Numbered from the stretch's first letter, positions 46,561 through 60,690 are shown. The stretch is DNA of 64,000 bases from Hirudo medicinalis (GCA_011800805.1 MPNW01000008.1:61406-125405); one strand, 5' to 3'. Notes: a model not told the origin generated them from the sequence alone. Translations and numbers: made by a program.

Positions 46561-49500
46561 TTAAATACAATTGGCGACCATCAATTTTTTCTTTCTTGGC
46601 TGACTGGCTCGAGAATAAGTCTGTTTATCTGTAAGGCTAAAGGCATCATTGAAGTCATCATTTGCAAAATACAATTTGGATGTTGGTGTCTTCTTTTCCA
46701 AAACCAATCCAGAATTAACATCACCTTTGCTGTTATTCATTCTAGCTCTGGCTTTGTAGGAGCATTTTCTGTCTAACCTATCCAATTTTTTTCTTGAGTG
46801 CTCAACAGGCACATCATGCTTTTTGGATACCTGATGGAGACTGTCGGAGTAGTTAGAAATATTAAACACATCGTCGGAATCGCTCTCGCATTCCATCTTT
46901 CTTTTCAAAATTTTCTTAGATGCCGACATCTTCTTAGTGCGTTGAATGACGGATGGATTTTCCAATGTAGACACCAAACAATCTTCTTCATATTTTTCAA
47001 ATTCACTTACATTATTTTCAGACAAAGTACTTTTCAATGTCTGTGTAGAAAATGAAATGTATTTCTGACTTGTGCTCTGCAGTGCTTCTTTCTTTTTGAC
47101 CATGTCCTCAATCAATACTTTTCCTGCTGTTGTATCAGTTTCTGAGTCATAATCAGATGAGCTGTCCAAAAGTGAGCAGGACTCAATGGCACCTTGAATA
47201 TCAATACATGGCTTTGAATTACCAGCTGGTGATTTTTTGCAGGACTTCTTCTGTTTAATCAGTAAAGTACTCGTTTTATTTATTCCATTTTTCAGTTCTG
47301 TGTTGTTGAATCTCTTGGTCAGCTTCATTTCCTTTTCATAAACGAATTTTCTTGAGCTTCCTCTGCCACTAAACTCACTGTCAACAGAAAATAGTTGTGG
47401 TTGCATTGCATGATTGACATCATGAGGCCGGGGTTTAGCAATCTCTGCATCTCTATTTCTAATCAACTCTGAGTCTGTACATAATGTGAAAGTTTTGCTG
47501 ACATTTCTAGTAGCATTCCTTGTCATACCTTCAGAGGGCTCATTGGCTGAAATCTTATTGTTTTGGGTTCCTTCAAAAGACAAGAGAGTTTTAAAAAATT
47601 TTTTGCGGGCAATGGAAAATGCTTCTTTGTTTTCCATTAATTTTTTGTCGAATGACTTTTCCATTAGATTGGATTTAACTTGCTTTCCAAGATCAGACGG
47701 TGGCTTAAATGCCATGTAAATCTCCGATTCAATGTAATTTTCGGGTGTATTTCTATTGCTTGGAATGCGATTTGTAACGTTCTCCAATTGTTCATAACTT
47801 TTTCTTTGGTTCTTTCTAATATGATTACTCACAGCCTTGGCAGAATTTAATGCCTCAATGCAGGAACTTATTCGCTCTGAAGCAGGGATCAAATCCAAAT
47901 CAATTGAATTTGAAATTATTGCTTTACCATCTTCAACACAATTAGTCTCCTGTTCAAACTTGTCATTTGAATGTGCTTCCTGTTGACATGGATATAAATT
48001 TGGAGATACTTTGATGTTTGCATAGTTTCTTAGTTTCACAGAATTATTTTCTACAGATTTCAAATCACCAGCAGCATTTTTATCCAAAAAACGTCCTAGA
48101 AATTTCATCCTTGCTTGAGCAAATTCTAAATTTCTAAGTTCTAACTCATCTTTTGGGTGGATTTTACTTGTAGAAGCTTTAATATTTGAAGAAGCTTCTT
48201 TATTCCCACAGTTTGAAAAAGTTGCTTCTTTCCTTTCTACACCGAGATGTTTATTGAGCAGAGCATTGCTATTGTGTTCAAAAAAACTTGAGTCCAACAT
48301 GGAATCACCTCTACAGGTTTTCTCTCGTGTAATCTGTGTTTCACTGTACAATGATGCAAAATTTTTATTCAATGGGGCTGTGACAATTGGAGCTTCTTTG
48401 AATGAAATTTGTGGGCATTTTGGTAAGACAAACCCAATAAAATGTTCACTCTCTACTACTGTGTCAGCAAGGGGGGAAAATGTATGAGGGGGTATTTTAA
48501 GATCAACTGGCACACACTGACCATCAATGCATCTGTAATTACTGACATTGTTTCTGCTTCCCATGAATGCATTCCAAAGCACCTGTGACATCTGAGAAGG
48601 ACCTTTGTCTCCCTCTGTAACAACATCTGAAAAGTCGCATTTGGACGGAAGAAGTCCGGTGGAAGCTACATTTGGAACGGCCGCACGATCTGCTTTTAAA
48701 GCGAAGTCACTACATTTGTTCAACAAGAATGTTTCGTTGAAATTGCTCTTGTTTTTTTTTGACTGACTGACATCATTCTTACAACTAACTAAATCCAGAT
48801 TGGGGATCATTTGAAGACAAATTTCAGAGTGCATCTTACATTCACATGTTGAATCTATTTGGAATGTTTCATGCAAAGACGGATCAAAAACATTGTGTTT
48901 AAATCCGCTGCCATGAACTAATGGCATTTTTGAATTTTTGTTAGAAATTGAATCAAGATCCTTTTGTTTAAGATTTCTGATGTGATCCTCTTTTAACTGA
49001 AACACTGCATGAGAATGATTCATAGTTTCTGCAAGAAGTTGAATTGGCTGGATTTCCTCATGAGAGTTTTTTTTAATAAGGTCTAATGTGCCACGAAAGT
49101 CTTCTTTGAGCAATGATGACCTATTTGAAGTTGGAGGATGAACAGTATTTTCAATTGAAGAGAGAAGAATCCTTTTCCTGGGGTTTTCAAGGACACATTG
49201 TTTCAAACCAGAAAATTGTTCAACATCATTTGAAGAAATCACAATATCAGGCTTACTAAGGGTCTTGGGGCATCTCAAGTCAAGAACTCCATCCACCAAC
49301 GAATGTTCAATGTATGGCAACGATTCATTCACATTCACAAAATCTTCATTTCGAAGAATAATGTTTTTATTTGTAGAAGAGAGATCGATAGAATTTCTAA
49401 AGCTTTTATCGCTAGAACTGCTGGCTATCGACGCGTTGCCGATTGTTTCTCGGCACAATTCGAGTTTATCTCCATCTGTGACTTTATGACAATTCGTGAC

Positions 49501-51053
49501 AATCTCATCGTTCGACAGCTTTGAAGTAGTGTCATCCTTTATACTTAGACTTGTGGCACTGCTCGACGACTTCAGATCCAAGGACGTGTTGTGGTTTAAG
49601 CTGTCGGACAGAGGGCAATCAATATCGACGGATTCATCGTCATTGGAATCCTCCGAAAAACTAGATGAAATACTCTCTGCATCACTTGGTTCAAGAAGGT
49701 CATCCAACTTAATATCCTCATAAGTAAGTTTTTTGTGAATCACGCCCTCATAGTTGAGGCTTTTGTCGTGGTCCTTTGAGTTCTGGAGTCCATCAAAGTC
49801 ATTATTCGTTCCAAAGATTTCCTTAAAATTCCAAGGAATGGCTTGGCGATTTGATGTATTACTTCCAAACGCTTTGAAATTGTCAGTCTGCAAATGAGAG
49901 TTATAGTAACTGTTACAGTTTTGGTGAACTAATGCAGAAAATTATTTACCTGGCTCTCATCCTTATTAACATTATTCAGAGAACCTGAGTTAGAATACAA
50001 ATTATCATTAAAAGTCCAATATTTGAAAGTTAACCCATGAAGCAATTAAATTGATTGTCACAAGCATTTCATAAACGTCACTACGGGAAACATCACTTTT
50101 GAAATGATCGTTTTTATTGAGCATAAAATCATCAAATAAATGAAACAAAACAATGAAATGTCTAAAAGGAGCACTCGAAGGGATATATTCCCATCGATGG
50201 ATGTCATATAATTAAAAAAACTACTTAAGCCAATCAAACTTCAACAATCAAATCAAATAGTTTAAACACAAAGCCCAAAATACTTTTCCAGTAACAATGG
50301 CAATGCACTCAAAAAATAAGTTCCATGTCTGGTCAAGAATATAATCTTTCAAATTAAATAATGGGAAAGGAACATTTGCAACAATTCTGTTGGAAAAGTA
50401 GAATGTACATGCAGACCAGTGTATTTTAAGTTTATTTGGCTTTAATCCAATAGTTTCAAATGTATATATTTAAATTAAGCAAAACTTACTTGTGTTGAGT
50501 TCACTTGCCAGTGATGATTTCCCAAAACTCTTTTTTTTTGAATCCTTCAGAAAACCTTGAGGATCATGTCTTGTATTAAATTCAAATAAGTAAAATTCTA
50601 CAAATTCTTGACTGATTTAACAAATATTTGCATACAGGAGTAATATAATTGTTAGAAACTGATAAATATGTTTAATTTAGCTTAAAATGACTCAAACCTT
50701 TGTCCACAACTATTTCCAAAGTTTCCATATCTACCTCATCAGTGTGTCTATCCTGATCTGCAAGTTTCGTAAACTGTTTCGAAAACATGCACAATTCATT
50801 ACTATAATTCAATAGGATATGATGTTTGAATAAAAGGGCCCTAAGATTTGCAGATCAAGCTGTTTAAAAAGTCCAAACCTGGTTCACTTCATGTCATTTA
50901 TTTATTTCGGTGCAAAAATGTATGCGTAATTAACACAACAAACGTATTTACTGCTAAGCATCCTACCTTTTCAATAATAGATTTGAAATTTTTTTCAAAG
51001 TTATTGTAACTGCAGCCCAAATTTACAACAAAAAGGTCGTTATGGGAATCCAT
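46561..51053 (-). CDS. 1,196-residue disordered protein, unidentified
   Basis: Five exons: 51053-50967, 50773-50698, 50555-50490, 49984-49950 and 49887-46561, joined in frame by ordinary GT-AG introns. The first four exons are short and encode a helical N-terminus (FEKNFKSIIEKF) and a linker. The last exon holds 1,108 residues that are rich in Ser, Asn, Lys and Glu with little fold-like sequence. Notable points are an acidic serine cluster near residue 150 (SISSSFSEDSNDDES), several other S/D/E clusters that would suit casein kinase 2, and a basic C-terminus (QPRKKKLMV) that could be a nuclear signal. There is no signal peptide. The overall character is that of a nuclear scaffold or DNA-repair adaptor, but this is an inference from composition; I recognise no domain. 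Confidence 0.75.
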
Positions 51054-53566
51054 TCCGTATATTCCAAATATACTTTCTTTACTTGATCGTTATTTATTTT
51101 CATGGAGAATCGAACTCCTCAAATATACAAGTATTTACCGCCACAAATAAAGATGTAAATGAAAACATAGACAATTGTTTTTAAATAAAGTTTTCAAAAT
51201 CATATAGATATTACAAAATTCTTATTAATTTACTTAACTCTATTACAGTCTAAATTAATAATAAAACAAAATAAAACATACTGTTTATTTCATTTTATCA
51301 ATTATTAAATACAAATGAATAAAAGTAATGAAACTTGTAATTTTGTCTGAAAAAAAGATTAGATACAACGAAAGCAAAACTTAAAATTGACCGCAGTTAG
51401 CGGAAAGTGCGTCATATAATAAGTGTCGGATTTATTTGATTAAATATGAGATATGGACTTATGTCTGCAGTGGCAGTAAGCAGCGAGGGAGCCAAAATTG
51501 GACACCAAATTAATAATGCTACACAATTTTGATACATGATTCATGACCAGTTTAAATTTTTAATAAAATTATAAGTTAGGATTCTTATTAGCATTTACAA
51601 TTCTAGCCGCTTAGAGAGCTTTCAGATTACGATTGGTTTGTTTCAGTTTCAGTTCTGTGCTTGGGGGTACCAAATTATCAGTTTCCGAAAACCCCAGCTA
51701 TACCTCTTTATGTCTGTTGAACAATCAGCAGAGTTCAAACATGAAATGGTAGTGTAATTCACACTCAATCGGTGGGAAGTCCCACGCTTTACAACTCCAT
51801 TACTGTTTGTGCTCCCGCATGGTCTAATGGTTAAGACTCCGCCTCTCACCATGGCAGCACGGATTCGAATCCCGTTGCGGGAGCACCGTTCTAATCATCC
51901 AGTTACGTAACGGACGCTATTAAACAAGAAGAAATAATGCTTATCGGCGTACATGAGAATGTACTAGTATGTAGTTTAAGATTGTGTCTTCTCGTGGTGG
52001 AAAAGTTGTGACTGAGAAGAGAGTGCGAGGGGTTGATGTCCAGAAAATCCCCTTTTAATTTCTAACGTAATGAATTCCATGAATCGAGAACGGGGCTTTC
52101 AGTAAAATTCTGTTTGCGTATTAAAATAGGAATAACAAGATAAAGAAAGCAGATCTTATGACAACCAGTTGATTCGGGCTTTAGTAACACCATTTGCACC
52201 AATTTGTGGTTGTGCTCGCCTTTGCTGCGCTGCATCACTATCTCGCTTCCTTTAACTCCTACTGATTTCTGAGTTGCCGCTCCGTTGATGAACGCATAGC
52301 AAGTATGGCCATACTCACCTAAGTCTGAGTGGAGTGGTTACTCAGCTAGCATTATTGGAAAGGGGATGATGATGATGATAATTACGATAAGCATTAATAA
52401 TTACGTTAATATATCAATTAAATGCAACTGTGGTTTCCCTAAGGAATAAATTATATGATGATGCCATCCATGCAGATATAGTAGATAAATTTAAGATAAA
52501 CTAAAATAAATGTGGATATTAGAAATTAAAAGTAAGAGTGGTTATTACACAGATCTCGGTCTTCTTTACCAATATAAATAATTGCTATGCTACGCTAAAT
52601 GAAATTTATTAAATAATACGAAGATATCGAAACTGATAGCCAATGATTTGATTACAACTACTGCCACTATTCTATAATAAGTGATTAATAGTAACATTTG
52701 CTATTATTAATAGTAAGAACGAGCTAATGATTGAACTGCCAACTTCAAAGCGGAAACCTTGACCTCTCGGTCTCGGTTGATTGAACATTGGTGATTATTC
52801 TCTTTTACATATTTTCAATAAAATACATTGCGTTCCCATTCTTACTTTTGAGCCAGTAGACTATTCACATTATTCATTGACTCCGCTCCTTAAAGACGTG
52901 TACGATCTCTTTATTCCCGGCTCTCTAGAGTTGTTTTATTGATAGTGCTTACTTGGATACAAAATTAAAATAAAATAAAATAATAAAACAACAAATATTC
53001 GTTACATCAGATATACACTATAAATTTTATAAAGTGATTAATCAAGAAATCATTATCATCAATTTTCTATACTCAATACTCAAGATACACATCCCCTTCT
53101 CTTACATGCACTTCATAATCTCTCTTTCTTATCAACAGCGTTTAAACGGAGCTTCTCTAGAAAGCGTCTGTTGTCGCAGCCTTCTTATATTTCCTTGGGC
53201 TATTGGGAAAATGTAGATCTGGCAAGATCTGGAGGTAACTCTGGAGGTAGAAATTTGAACTGACTTATTATTTTCGCTCATTCTAGAATTGTTTTTATAA
53301 AATCCTTTCTAAAATAATTAAGCATCAAGCTTATTCATTACATATTAAATTATGTTTTTTTTTTAAATTATTGTGATCCCATTTTTAAATTCAGTGAGGC
53401 AGTCCAACATCTTTTCTCATTTTTGGGAAGGCAGGAGGACAGTCATTCATCACCATAAAATAATCCAAATCAATTCGAACTAAAATATATTTAAGTTAGA
53501 CATATTAAAAATATTTCAAATATCGAAAATTAATTTCTGTGGTGATTATTTTGCACAATTTCGATC
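51054..53566. other. Intergenic region with a SINE
   Basis: Apart from the SINE listed separately I see no gene. Short frames at 51649-51852 and 53034-53216 have no support. The ATG of the paramyosin gene follows at 53567. Confidence 0.5.
51811..52385 (+). mobile_element. tRNA-derived SINE
   Basis: The first 75 bases fold partly like a tRNA: an eight-base acceptor stem (gctcccgc with gcgggagc), an A-box-like tggtctaatgg and a B-box-like ggattcgaatccc. A CTC would fall at the anticodon, as in glutamate tRNA, but the anticodon stem does not pair, so it is not a working tRNA. Downstream is a body of about 500 bases ending in gatgatgatgatgat, a SINE-like simple-repeat tail. A second head lies at 60602. 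Confidence 0.65.
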
Positions 53567-56500
53567 ATGGAGAACGCTTCGGTTGCTGTTACGAAGATGA
53601 GCAGGAGGTAGGAATCGCTGCAATTTATTCGCTTTTGATTCACCTTTTAATTTATTTCGATTTCTCTAAATTTTTAACACACTTTTACTTGGCTTCTCTG
53701 TTTATTACTTAAGAATTTGTTTTTCTGTTCGTTTTAAATTAAATAAATATATTAAACATTTATATTTACAAAATTATTTCAAATGTATGCAACTATACTC
53801 TTACTATCCTTCTTTTTCTTGTTCTCTTTCTTGTTTTTCTTTTTCTTGTTCTCATCGTCATTGTTGTCATCAGCATCAGAAGATTGGAGAAATTTATTCA
53901 TTTGTTATAGATCTAAATATGAATTGAATCTGCAATCTGTTAATATATTGCAAATACTTCACTTACAAATCCTTCTATCAGAAAAGTAATGTCTGTGGCA
54001 AACGGGGATTTTGACTCAGGTTTCAGTAGGTACCAGGTTTACAGAGGTCTTTCTCCTGATACCTCCAACCGTCTGGAAGTGAGAATGATTGATGACAAAC
54101 AATGCCGTTAATATTTAAATTGAAAATACATTCAAAGTCATTAATTAGTGTTTGCTTAACCAACTGTACGTCTCTCAACCATTCATTCAATCATCCATCT
54201 ATCCACTCCATCTCAAGGTAAAGGTTCAAAGTCTCGAAGAGGAGCTACAAGCTGAAAGGCAAGCAAGATTGGCCGTTAGTGTGATTCTCTTACCATCCTC
54301 CATCTTGTTATTAAAATAACTCAAAACATAATAATTAATAAAATTAAATAACCACAATGAAAATAACCGTAATAATAACAATGTTATATGAATTCATTTT
54401 GCGATATTAGATGTAACAATCATTTACCTGCCAAAATTTTGAGAACACCCCCCACCCCTCTTAAAACATATAAACCTGTATAAAGCAGGTTTTATGAGTA
54501 GTAGTGTATAATAATATTAATATTTCATAATTCATAAAGTTTCGCCCTATACTGCTCATACTTGAAAATTTGTAAAAATGAAATTTAATGATTAATATTT
54601 TAAAAATTCATTAATTACATTTATACGAATCCTTTTGGTTTATTAAACTGAACTAAAACAAATAAATGTACAAGCTTTAAGAATGTAGCCGAGACATATT
54701 CAACTAAGACAGTTCAAATGGAATAATTCCAAAGTAATTGCTTCCTGTCGAGGGGATATCCTAATAAAGTAATAGGACATTATCTTGGCGAACGAACTAT
54801 TTAGGGTAATGTAGTGCTATTGTACAGTGTAAATGAATAATGAATTAAAATATAAATAAATCACAAATTCAACAGATATAATCAAAATTTATTTTTAAAT
54901 TATGAAGCGATACGGTTGACTTAATAATCATAGAAATATTTGAGTATAAACGTGGTCCAATAAACTGATTCTTGAAATAACTTATTGTTATAACAACATT
55001 TGATGTATCTTCGTTAAAAGGCACAGGAACAGTACACCTATTTGATGGAAGAACTTAACCTTCAAAGTGAACAATGCGATGGATTGGAGGGTAAAGTTTT
55101 AGGACATGTGAGTTTCGAATTACCATTAGTTTATATTTAGCTTAAATTTATTGTCATATATAACATTTGGTTAGCTCTTAGTCTCTCTATTATCGATAAT
55201 ATTAGTAAATATTGTAATAATATTGTAATAATAAATTCTTCCCTATTGGTTTAGATGTTGAGCAGATATAAACAAAAGTTAGGCAATGTAAAATTTTCTA
55301 AAACGTGAAATAAGATTTTTTATAAAATAAAAGACATAAATTATTCAGATGGACTTAATGAGAAGAAAGGATCAAGAATTACAAAAGCTGAGACAGGATT
55401 ATGAAGCACTTTTGCATAAGAGCGAAGAAACGGAAGTTGGTCTCAAAAAGAAGCATCAGGAAATCATCAATGAAATTAATGAACAAATAGACCACCTCAC
55501 TAAGCAGAGGAACAGGTGGGTTGGCTATGGGTGGTTTATTAGAGTGCTATTATTTGTCAGCATTGGTAGTCGATTGATATTATTTAAAATATTGATCAAA
55601 AACCGGTGATTAGATAGAATGTTCATTCAATCTAACGCGCAGGAGTGAAGCAGACAAGACTAATCTTCTTGTTGAACTTGGCGAATTTAGTGGAAATCTC
55701 GAGAAAGAAAAAACTGCTAAGGTTGGAATTCATGGTGATGGCGGCGGAGACATAAACACATTTAAAACTCATCCTTATTTAAAAGGGAAACTTGGAGGCC
55801 AAAATTGGGACATATGACGCTGAGCTGAGACGCATGCACTCGGATTTGGAAGAGAGGACGCGCCAACTTCAGGGTCTCTTTAAGTTGAAAACTAAACTCA
55901 TCAATGACATCGGAGAACTCCAATCGAGACTCAAACTCCTGGAAAGTGATGTCGACGAACTCTCCAGGAATAAGCAGAAGAATCTGAGGGAAATCGAAAA
56001 TTTGAAGGCTACCATCGAAGAAAATGAAGCAGTAAGGAATAGAAAACAAAATGTTAACAAGAACTTCAGTCATAATTTTTTTTCTTTGATCTTTGTTTTA
56101 TGTCACTAGGAAAAACCACACCTGATTTCGAAGGCCAACTCACTCCAGGTGGAGCTGAGCGACCTCAATGCCAGCCTAGAAGATGAGCGGCAGCGGTCAC
56201 ACCTTCTCTTCGTACAAGTTCAGAAATTACAAAATGATTTCTCCAACTGCAAAAACAATGCTGAAAAAGATTTGAATGTATTGGCTGAGGAGAATGAAGC
56301 CATAAGGTAAGAAGTGCATAATTATTTAAGAAATACTCATCACTAGAAGTCACTCTAGTGATTGGAATTAAATGATTGAATACTCGATATTAAATATAGT
56401 AAGTACTAGTAAATATAACTAAGAGATACTTGGTTATGATCAAGGAAAAAGTATATGGGCAAGGTTGCAGAATTGGAAAACAGTTTGAATCTTTCACAAA

Positions 56501-59145
56501 AGAAGTTGTCTAGAACAGAAAAGGAAAATTCAAAACTCGTCTTGGAAATCAAGGATCTTATCGACGAAATAGAAGAGGTTCATTGTCTTAACTTATTATT
56601 TGAACACTATCATTACTATTATCAACTATTACTATTATTAACATCATCAAACACTATTATTTGTCTATCGCGGTCAGCGGATGTAAAAAGCAAATTTTCC
56701 AGCGAGTCGTTTCAACTTATATGTCGTCAACAAGAAGCCAGGACAATGAAACACGAGGCGCTTCTTACAAATTAACTGTTATTATTATTAATTAGATATT
56801 TATTCATTATATACATAGATATTTATTTATTATATTCATTTAAATAACGATGAACGAATTTGTCATTAAAATATTAATATTTTTAAGACTAGGAGTATTA
56901 AGTAGATCTAAAATTGGTGTAGATATTCACTCTATCCAGAGCAAAGCAGAATCGGCAGATCTCTCCAAAAAGTTGAAGCAGTCAGACTCTCTGGTTTATG
57001 AGCAGAAGCAGGAGATTGACCAGATCAACGCAAATTTCCAGCAGTCCGAGGCATCTGTAGTCGAGCTTGAGACCGAGTTGGCAAAAATTAAATCTTCCTT
57101 TGTAGACAAAGAAGGCAAGTGCGAAAGTTTGTTGAGAGAACTAAAGCTTGCAAATGGTAAGTTATTATTAAAAATGAAGTTTTTAAAGAAAAACTTAAAT
57201 GCTTTTTGTAAACATTTAAGATAGAACCAAAGAATTCAAACAACAAGGAGATGAAGTAAAACTTCAAGCTCAAGATCTTCTGTCTTCCAAATTGGACCTT
57301 GAGAGAGAGGTCTCTAAACTGAAAAATGTACTGAATGATCTCGAAAAGGAACTCTTAGAGTCACGTGGGAATTTTGAAAGTGCCACCTTTTTAGCAAAAC
57401 AAACCAGAGATGAACTCATTGCTGAGCTGAGACTTAAAGATGAAGAGATTAATAACCTCAAGTGAGGAAACTGATAATGGGGGAGTGATATGGTGAGGGT
57501 TATATTTACAAGTGATAAAAATTTTAGAAAAACCAACCAAAAAATTCTGGAGGGGCAGCAACATCAACTCATGGAGTTTGAGGCTCGCCGCAACACAGAA
57601 TTGTCTCGAACCAAAAAACATCTTGAAACAGAGATCCTCCAGATATCAACAAGTCTTGATTCAGCTAATAAGACTCAAGCAGAACTTGTGAGAGCTAACA
57701 AATCTCTCACTAACAGAGTCAAAGTTAGCAGTGATCATTTGTTTATATAATCAATGTAATCTCATATTTCTTTCGGAAAATTCTTAGGCTCATTTTTTTT
57801 ATTAATCATTGAAAAGGTTTTTCTATTGGTTAATTAAAGGAATTGGAAAATGCTTTGGTGAATGAGGAGCACTTAAAGAAAGATATGAAGAGCCAACTAA
57901 ACAGCTCTGAAAGGCGAAGGACTGCAACTCAATCTGAGCTTGATAAAATGGCCCAAAAAGTAGATGCAGTAGGTCGAAATATATCTCAAAAATCTGGGTC
58001 TTATTGTATTCTTAAAAAATGAATTTTGAATAGTGTCTTTATAATCCTTAGGCTGAGCATCGAAGGAAGATTGTCGAACTGGCACTTCATGAACAGGAAC
58101 AGAAACTCTCAGAACTAAGTCTAACGGTAGTGTCATCTGGCAATAACGCTAGACGACACCAAGCTGATGCCGACTCATTGAGATTAGCTTTAGAAGAAGC
58201 CAATGCCATCAGAAGGTCATCTCTGCGGTCACTTCAAATGATATCACCAAGTCATTAACATTGCCATTTCTTATATTACCACAACAGAGAAATGGAGGAG
58301 AAAATGGAACGATTTCGACTGGAACTAGACGGTGTTAATGAAGCCTTGAACATTCAAGCAGAACTTAATCAAGGGAAAGACTCAGCCATTAGACAGCTAC
58401 AAAAGGATTTGGAAGAAGCCAAAACAGCTTTGGAGGAGGCAGAACAGAATACTTTGAAGGAGGGAAAGATATTACTGGAAAAAGTTCAGGCAAGGGTGAG
58501 AGGATTTTGATTGACAAGAAATTAAATTATTAACTTGATGATCACTTGATGTAATAATAGAGTTGGAGATATTTGTAGCAAATAATTTGCTTTTGTTTAA
58601 TGGAAGTGTAAAGGCCTTGAAAGTGACCTGGAGTCTGTTCAGAAGAAAGCCAGAGAAGCTCATGCTGAGAATAGGAGGATCAATCGTCTGCTGCAAGAGC
58701 TCGTAGCAGCTAGAGATAGCTATGCTAAGGAGTTGGCTGAGAAATCAAACCAACTTGAATCTACTCACGCCAGTTTGACTCGCCTGAAGAAGCAGCTATT
58801 AGAAGCAGTGAGTCACTTTCTGGAATAAGTTTAAATGTGGATGATTGTATGATTAATGTTTCTTGTTTCCTTAGTAAGATAAATTAATATTTAATAATTT
58901 GATAAATCCTGATTGGTTGGCAGGAAGAAGTCATAGCAGTTGTTACGAGCAAGTATCGCAGACTACAAAACCAGTTTCATGAAGTCTCAGATCAACATCA
59001 ACAGCAACCAGCAAATGCTGGCTTTGTGACTCTTGAGCGCTCGTTGCCCACCAGCAACTATTTTCTACCTGGAATTGCACCAATGGCAGGATCTGCTAGG
59101 GTGTCCCTTTCACACTCATCTTTTTCAGTGGCTAAGGGCATGTAA
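53567..59145 (+). CDS. Prm: Paramyosin
   Basis: Seventeen exons join in frame into 893 residues (family usual length about 870-880): 53567-53607, 53982-54078, 54218-54274, 55021-55107, 55349-55515, 55643-55721, 55786-56031, 56110-56306, 56445-56577, 56940-57156, 57221-57461, 57528-57723, 57840-57968, 58052-58215, 58288-58495, 58607-58807, 58924-59145. A head of about 45 residues precedes an uninterrupted coiled coil to about residue 835 and a non-helical tail. The segment LLHKSEETEVGLKKKHQEII matches the conserved SEETTLLLKKKHNEI region of arthropod paramyosin in place and spacing, and there is no myosin motor. Paramyosin forms the core of invertebrate thick filaments. The sequence is strongly diverged, so another myosin-rod protein is the alternative. 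The head is Ser- and Arg-rich (TKMSRRKVMSV), as in family heads that are phosphorylated. AATAAA at 59266-59271. Confidence 0.85.
56640..56795. repeat. Short interspersed repeat in a paramyosin intron
   Basis: The end reads gaggcgcttcttacaaattaactg followed by an ATT tract, like the other GCGC/(TTA)n copies. The preceding 100 bases (gcggtcagcggatgtaaaaa...) are less AT-rich than the intron and may be the rest of a longer element. The left border is uncertain. Confidence 0.45.
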
Positions 59146-59762
59146 GATAGAGCGAAATTATGAAAGTAATGATGACACTCTCACCTTATTGTTTGGTTTG
59201 AATCATTCAGCATGTCTTCATTAGAATCGTCTGGTTGAGGTGTACGTGGCATGGCTAATAGCCCAAATAAATGGTCTGTGACACATATAGTTTTATTTAG
59301 CATGAGCTGTTTGCACTTTCAGGGGCTACTAGTTTTGATATAATTTTGCCTCGACACTTAGCAGCATTTTGTTGTTGCATATCACACATTACTTTTTATA
59401 TCACTTTCTCTCTACTTCTGTGTGCATTTATCACTTCGGATTCTACAAATAAAATGGTAATGAATGAAACAGCAAATGAAAATAATTATATTTATTGTAA
59501 CATTATGGGATTAATTGGATTATGGGACAATTTGCTGCGAGAAGTAGGAACCCACTACTGTTGAGTCGCCTAGTCTCAATTCTAGAATTGTGGAATATTA
59601 ATGGCCAGCATCTTTTATGATATTCTAAAAAGTTGATGGTAAAAATAATCGAAAAAAATGTCGAAAAAGTCATTGTTACATCACAATTACATCACGTGCA
59701 TTGTAGCAAAAAAAAATTAGCAAATAATAATTAGTCGCAGAGGAACTTTAGTTGTAAATATT

Positions 59763-59812
59763 CAGGCGCCTCCGACTCTATAGCGCCTTATAAATTAGCT
59801 ATTGTTATTATC
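59763..59812. repeat. GCGC/(TTA)n short interspersed repeat
   Basis: Reads caggcgcctccgactctatagcgccttataaattagct in pieces that match 37311-37370 in order and orientation, ending in attgttattat. Confidence 0.65.
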
Positions 59813-60601
59813 CTGGAGCATAATTAAATTTATATTGCTACATTTAATCGTCATATTTATATCTTCTGAAACGCAGCTCTGCAGAACTAAACTAAGTTCA
59901 TAACATCTCGCAAGATTCCAAAATCTCACATCAGTTTCTACAAAGCTTACAGTTCCACACAAATTCTCAACTCGATTATTCAATTCTATTCACTGAATAC
60001 TTGTTCAATAAACTTACTGGAAAACCTCTCAAGTTTACGGACCCCGGTTTAATTCACTATTATTAATTGTAACGATGCATTTGTGAATTAAGAATTTCTG
60101 CAATTAATTATCATATCTGTAAGTGATGCACTCCTTAATTCCATTTCTCGGAGTTCATTCCGTTAATGCTTTTCCATACAGCAAATAGTCTCGTCTCTTT
60201 CAATATCTTGATTGTTTCTTGGGTCAGATCGTAATAGCGACTCGACTCCTGATTGGTCGGGCATGTCAAAAGTGGGTCACGCCCTGATGTTCACGCCCCA
60301 GTTAAGACATGTTTCCAGATGATGACGTACTGAAGATGATAAGTTTAAGCCTCCCAAACAATCGTAATAGTAATTACCACATTACACGTCATCAAATTGA
60401 ACATTTTGAAACTTTGCTATTTATTACTTTGCTTGCTACTCTGGGACTTTAAGTCCAAATCATCTTAGTTATGCAACGGACTTTAATCAAATAAATAACT
60501 CTTGAGCTTAGTCGATAAGTCGACTTATGAAATGGACGTTAATTAACCATACACACACACACTTAGTCGATAAAGAGATTCTATTGGACGCTGTCAAATA
60601 T

Positions 60602-60690
60602 GCTCTCACATGGTCTAATAGTTAAAACTTCTGCCTCTCACGATGGCAGTACGGATTCCCAGTGTAGGAGAACCATCCTAATCATCTATT
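60602..60690 (+). mobile_element. tRNA-derived SINE, second copy
   Basis: Shares with 51811: a catggtctaat A-box word, the ctgcctctcac block, atggcag, acggattc, the word ggaga/gagc before acc, and ctaatcat just after the head. The B box is damaged (ggattccca), so this copy is older. The body diverges quickly after about 85 bases. Confidence 0.6.

Noticed and set aside
51811..51885. A working glutamate tRNA (CTC anticodon)
   Set aside because: Acceptor and T-arm pairing are good, but the anticodon stem does not pair; a similar damaged head at 60602 points to a SINE family.
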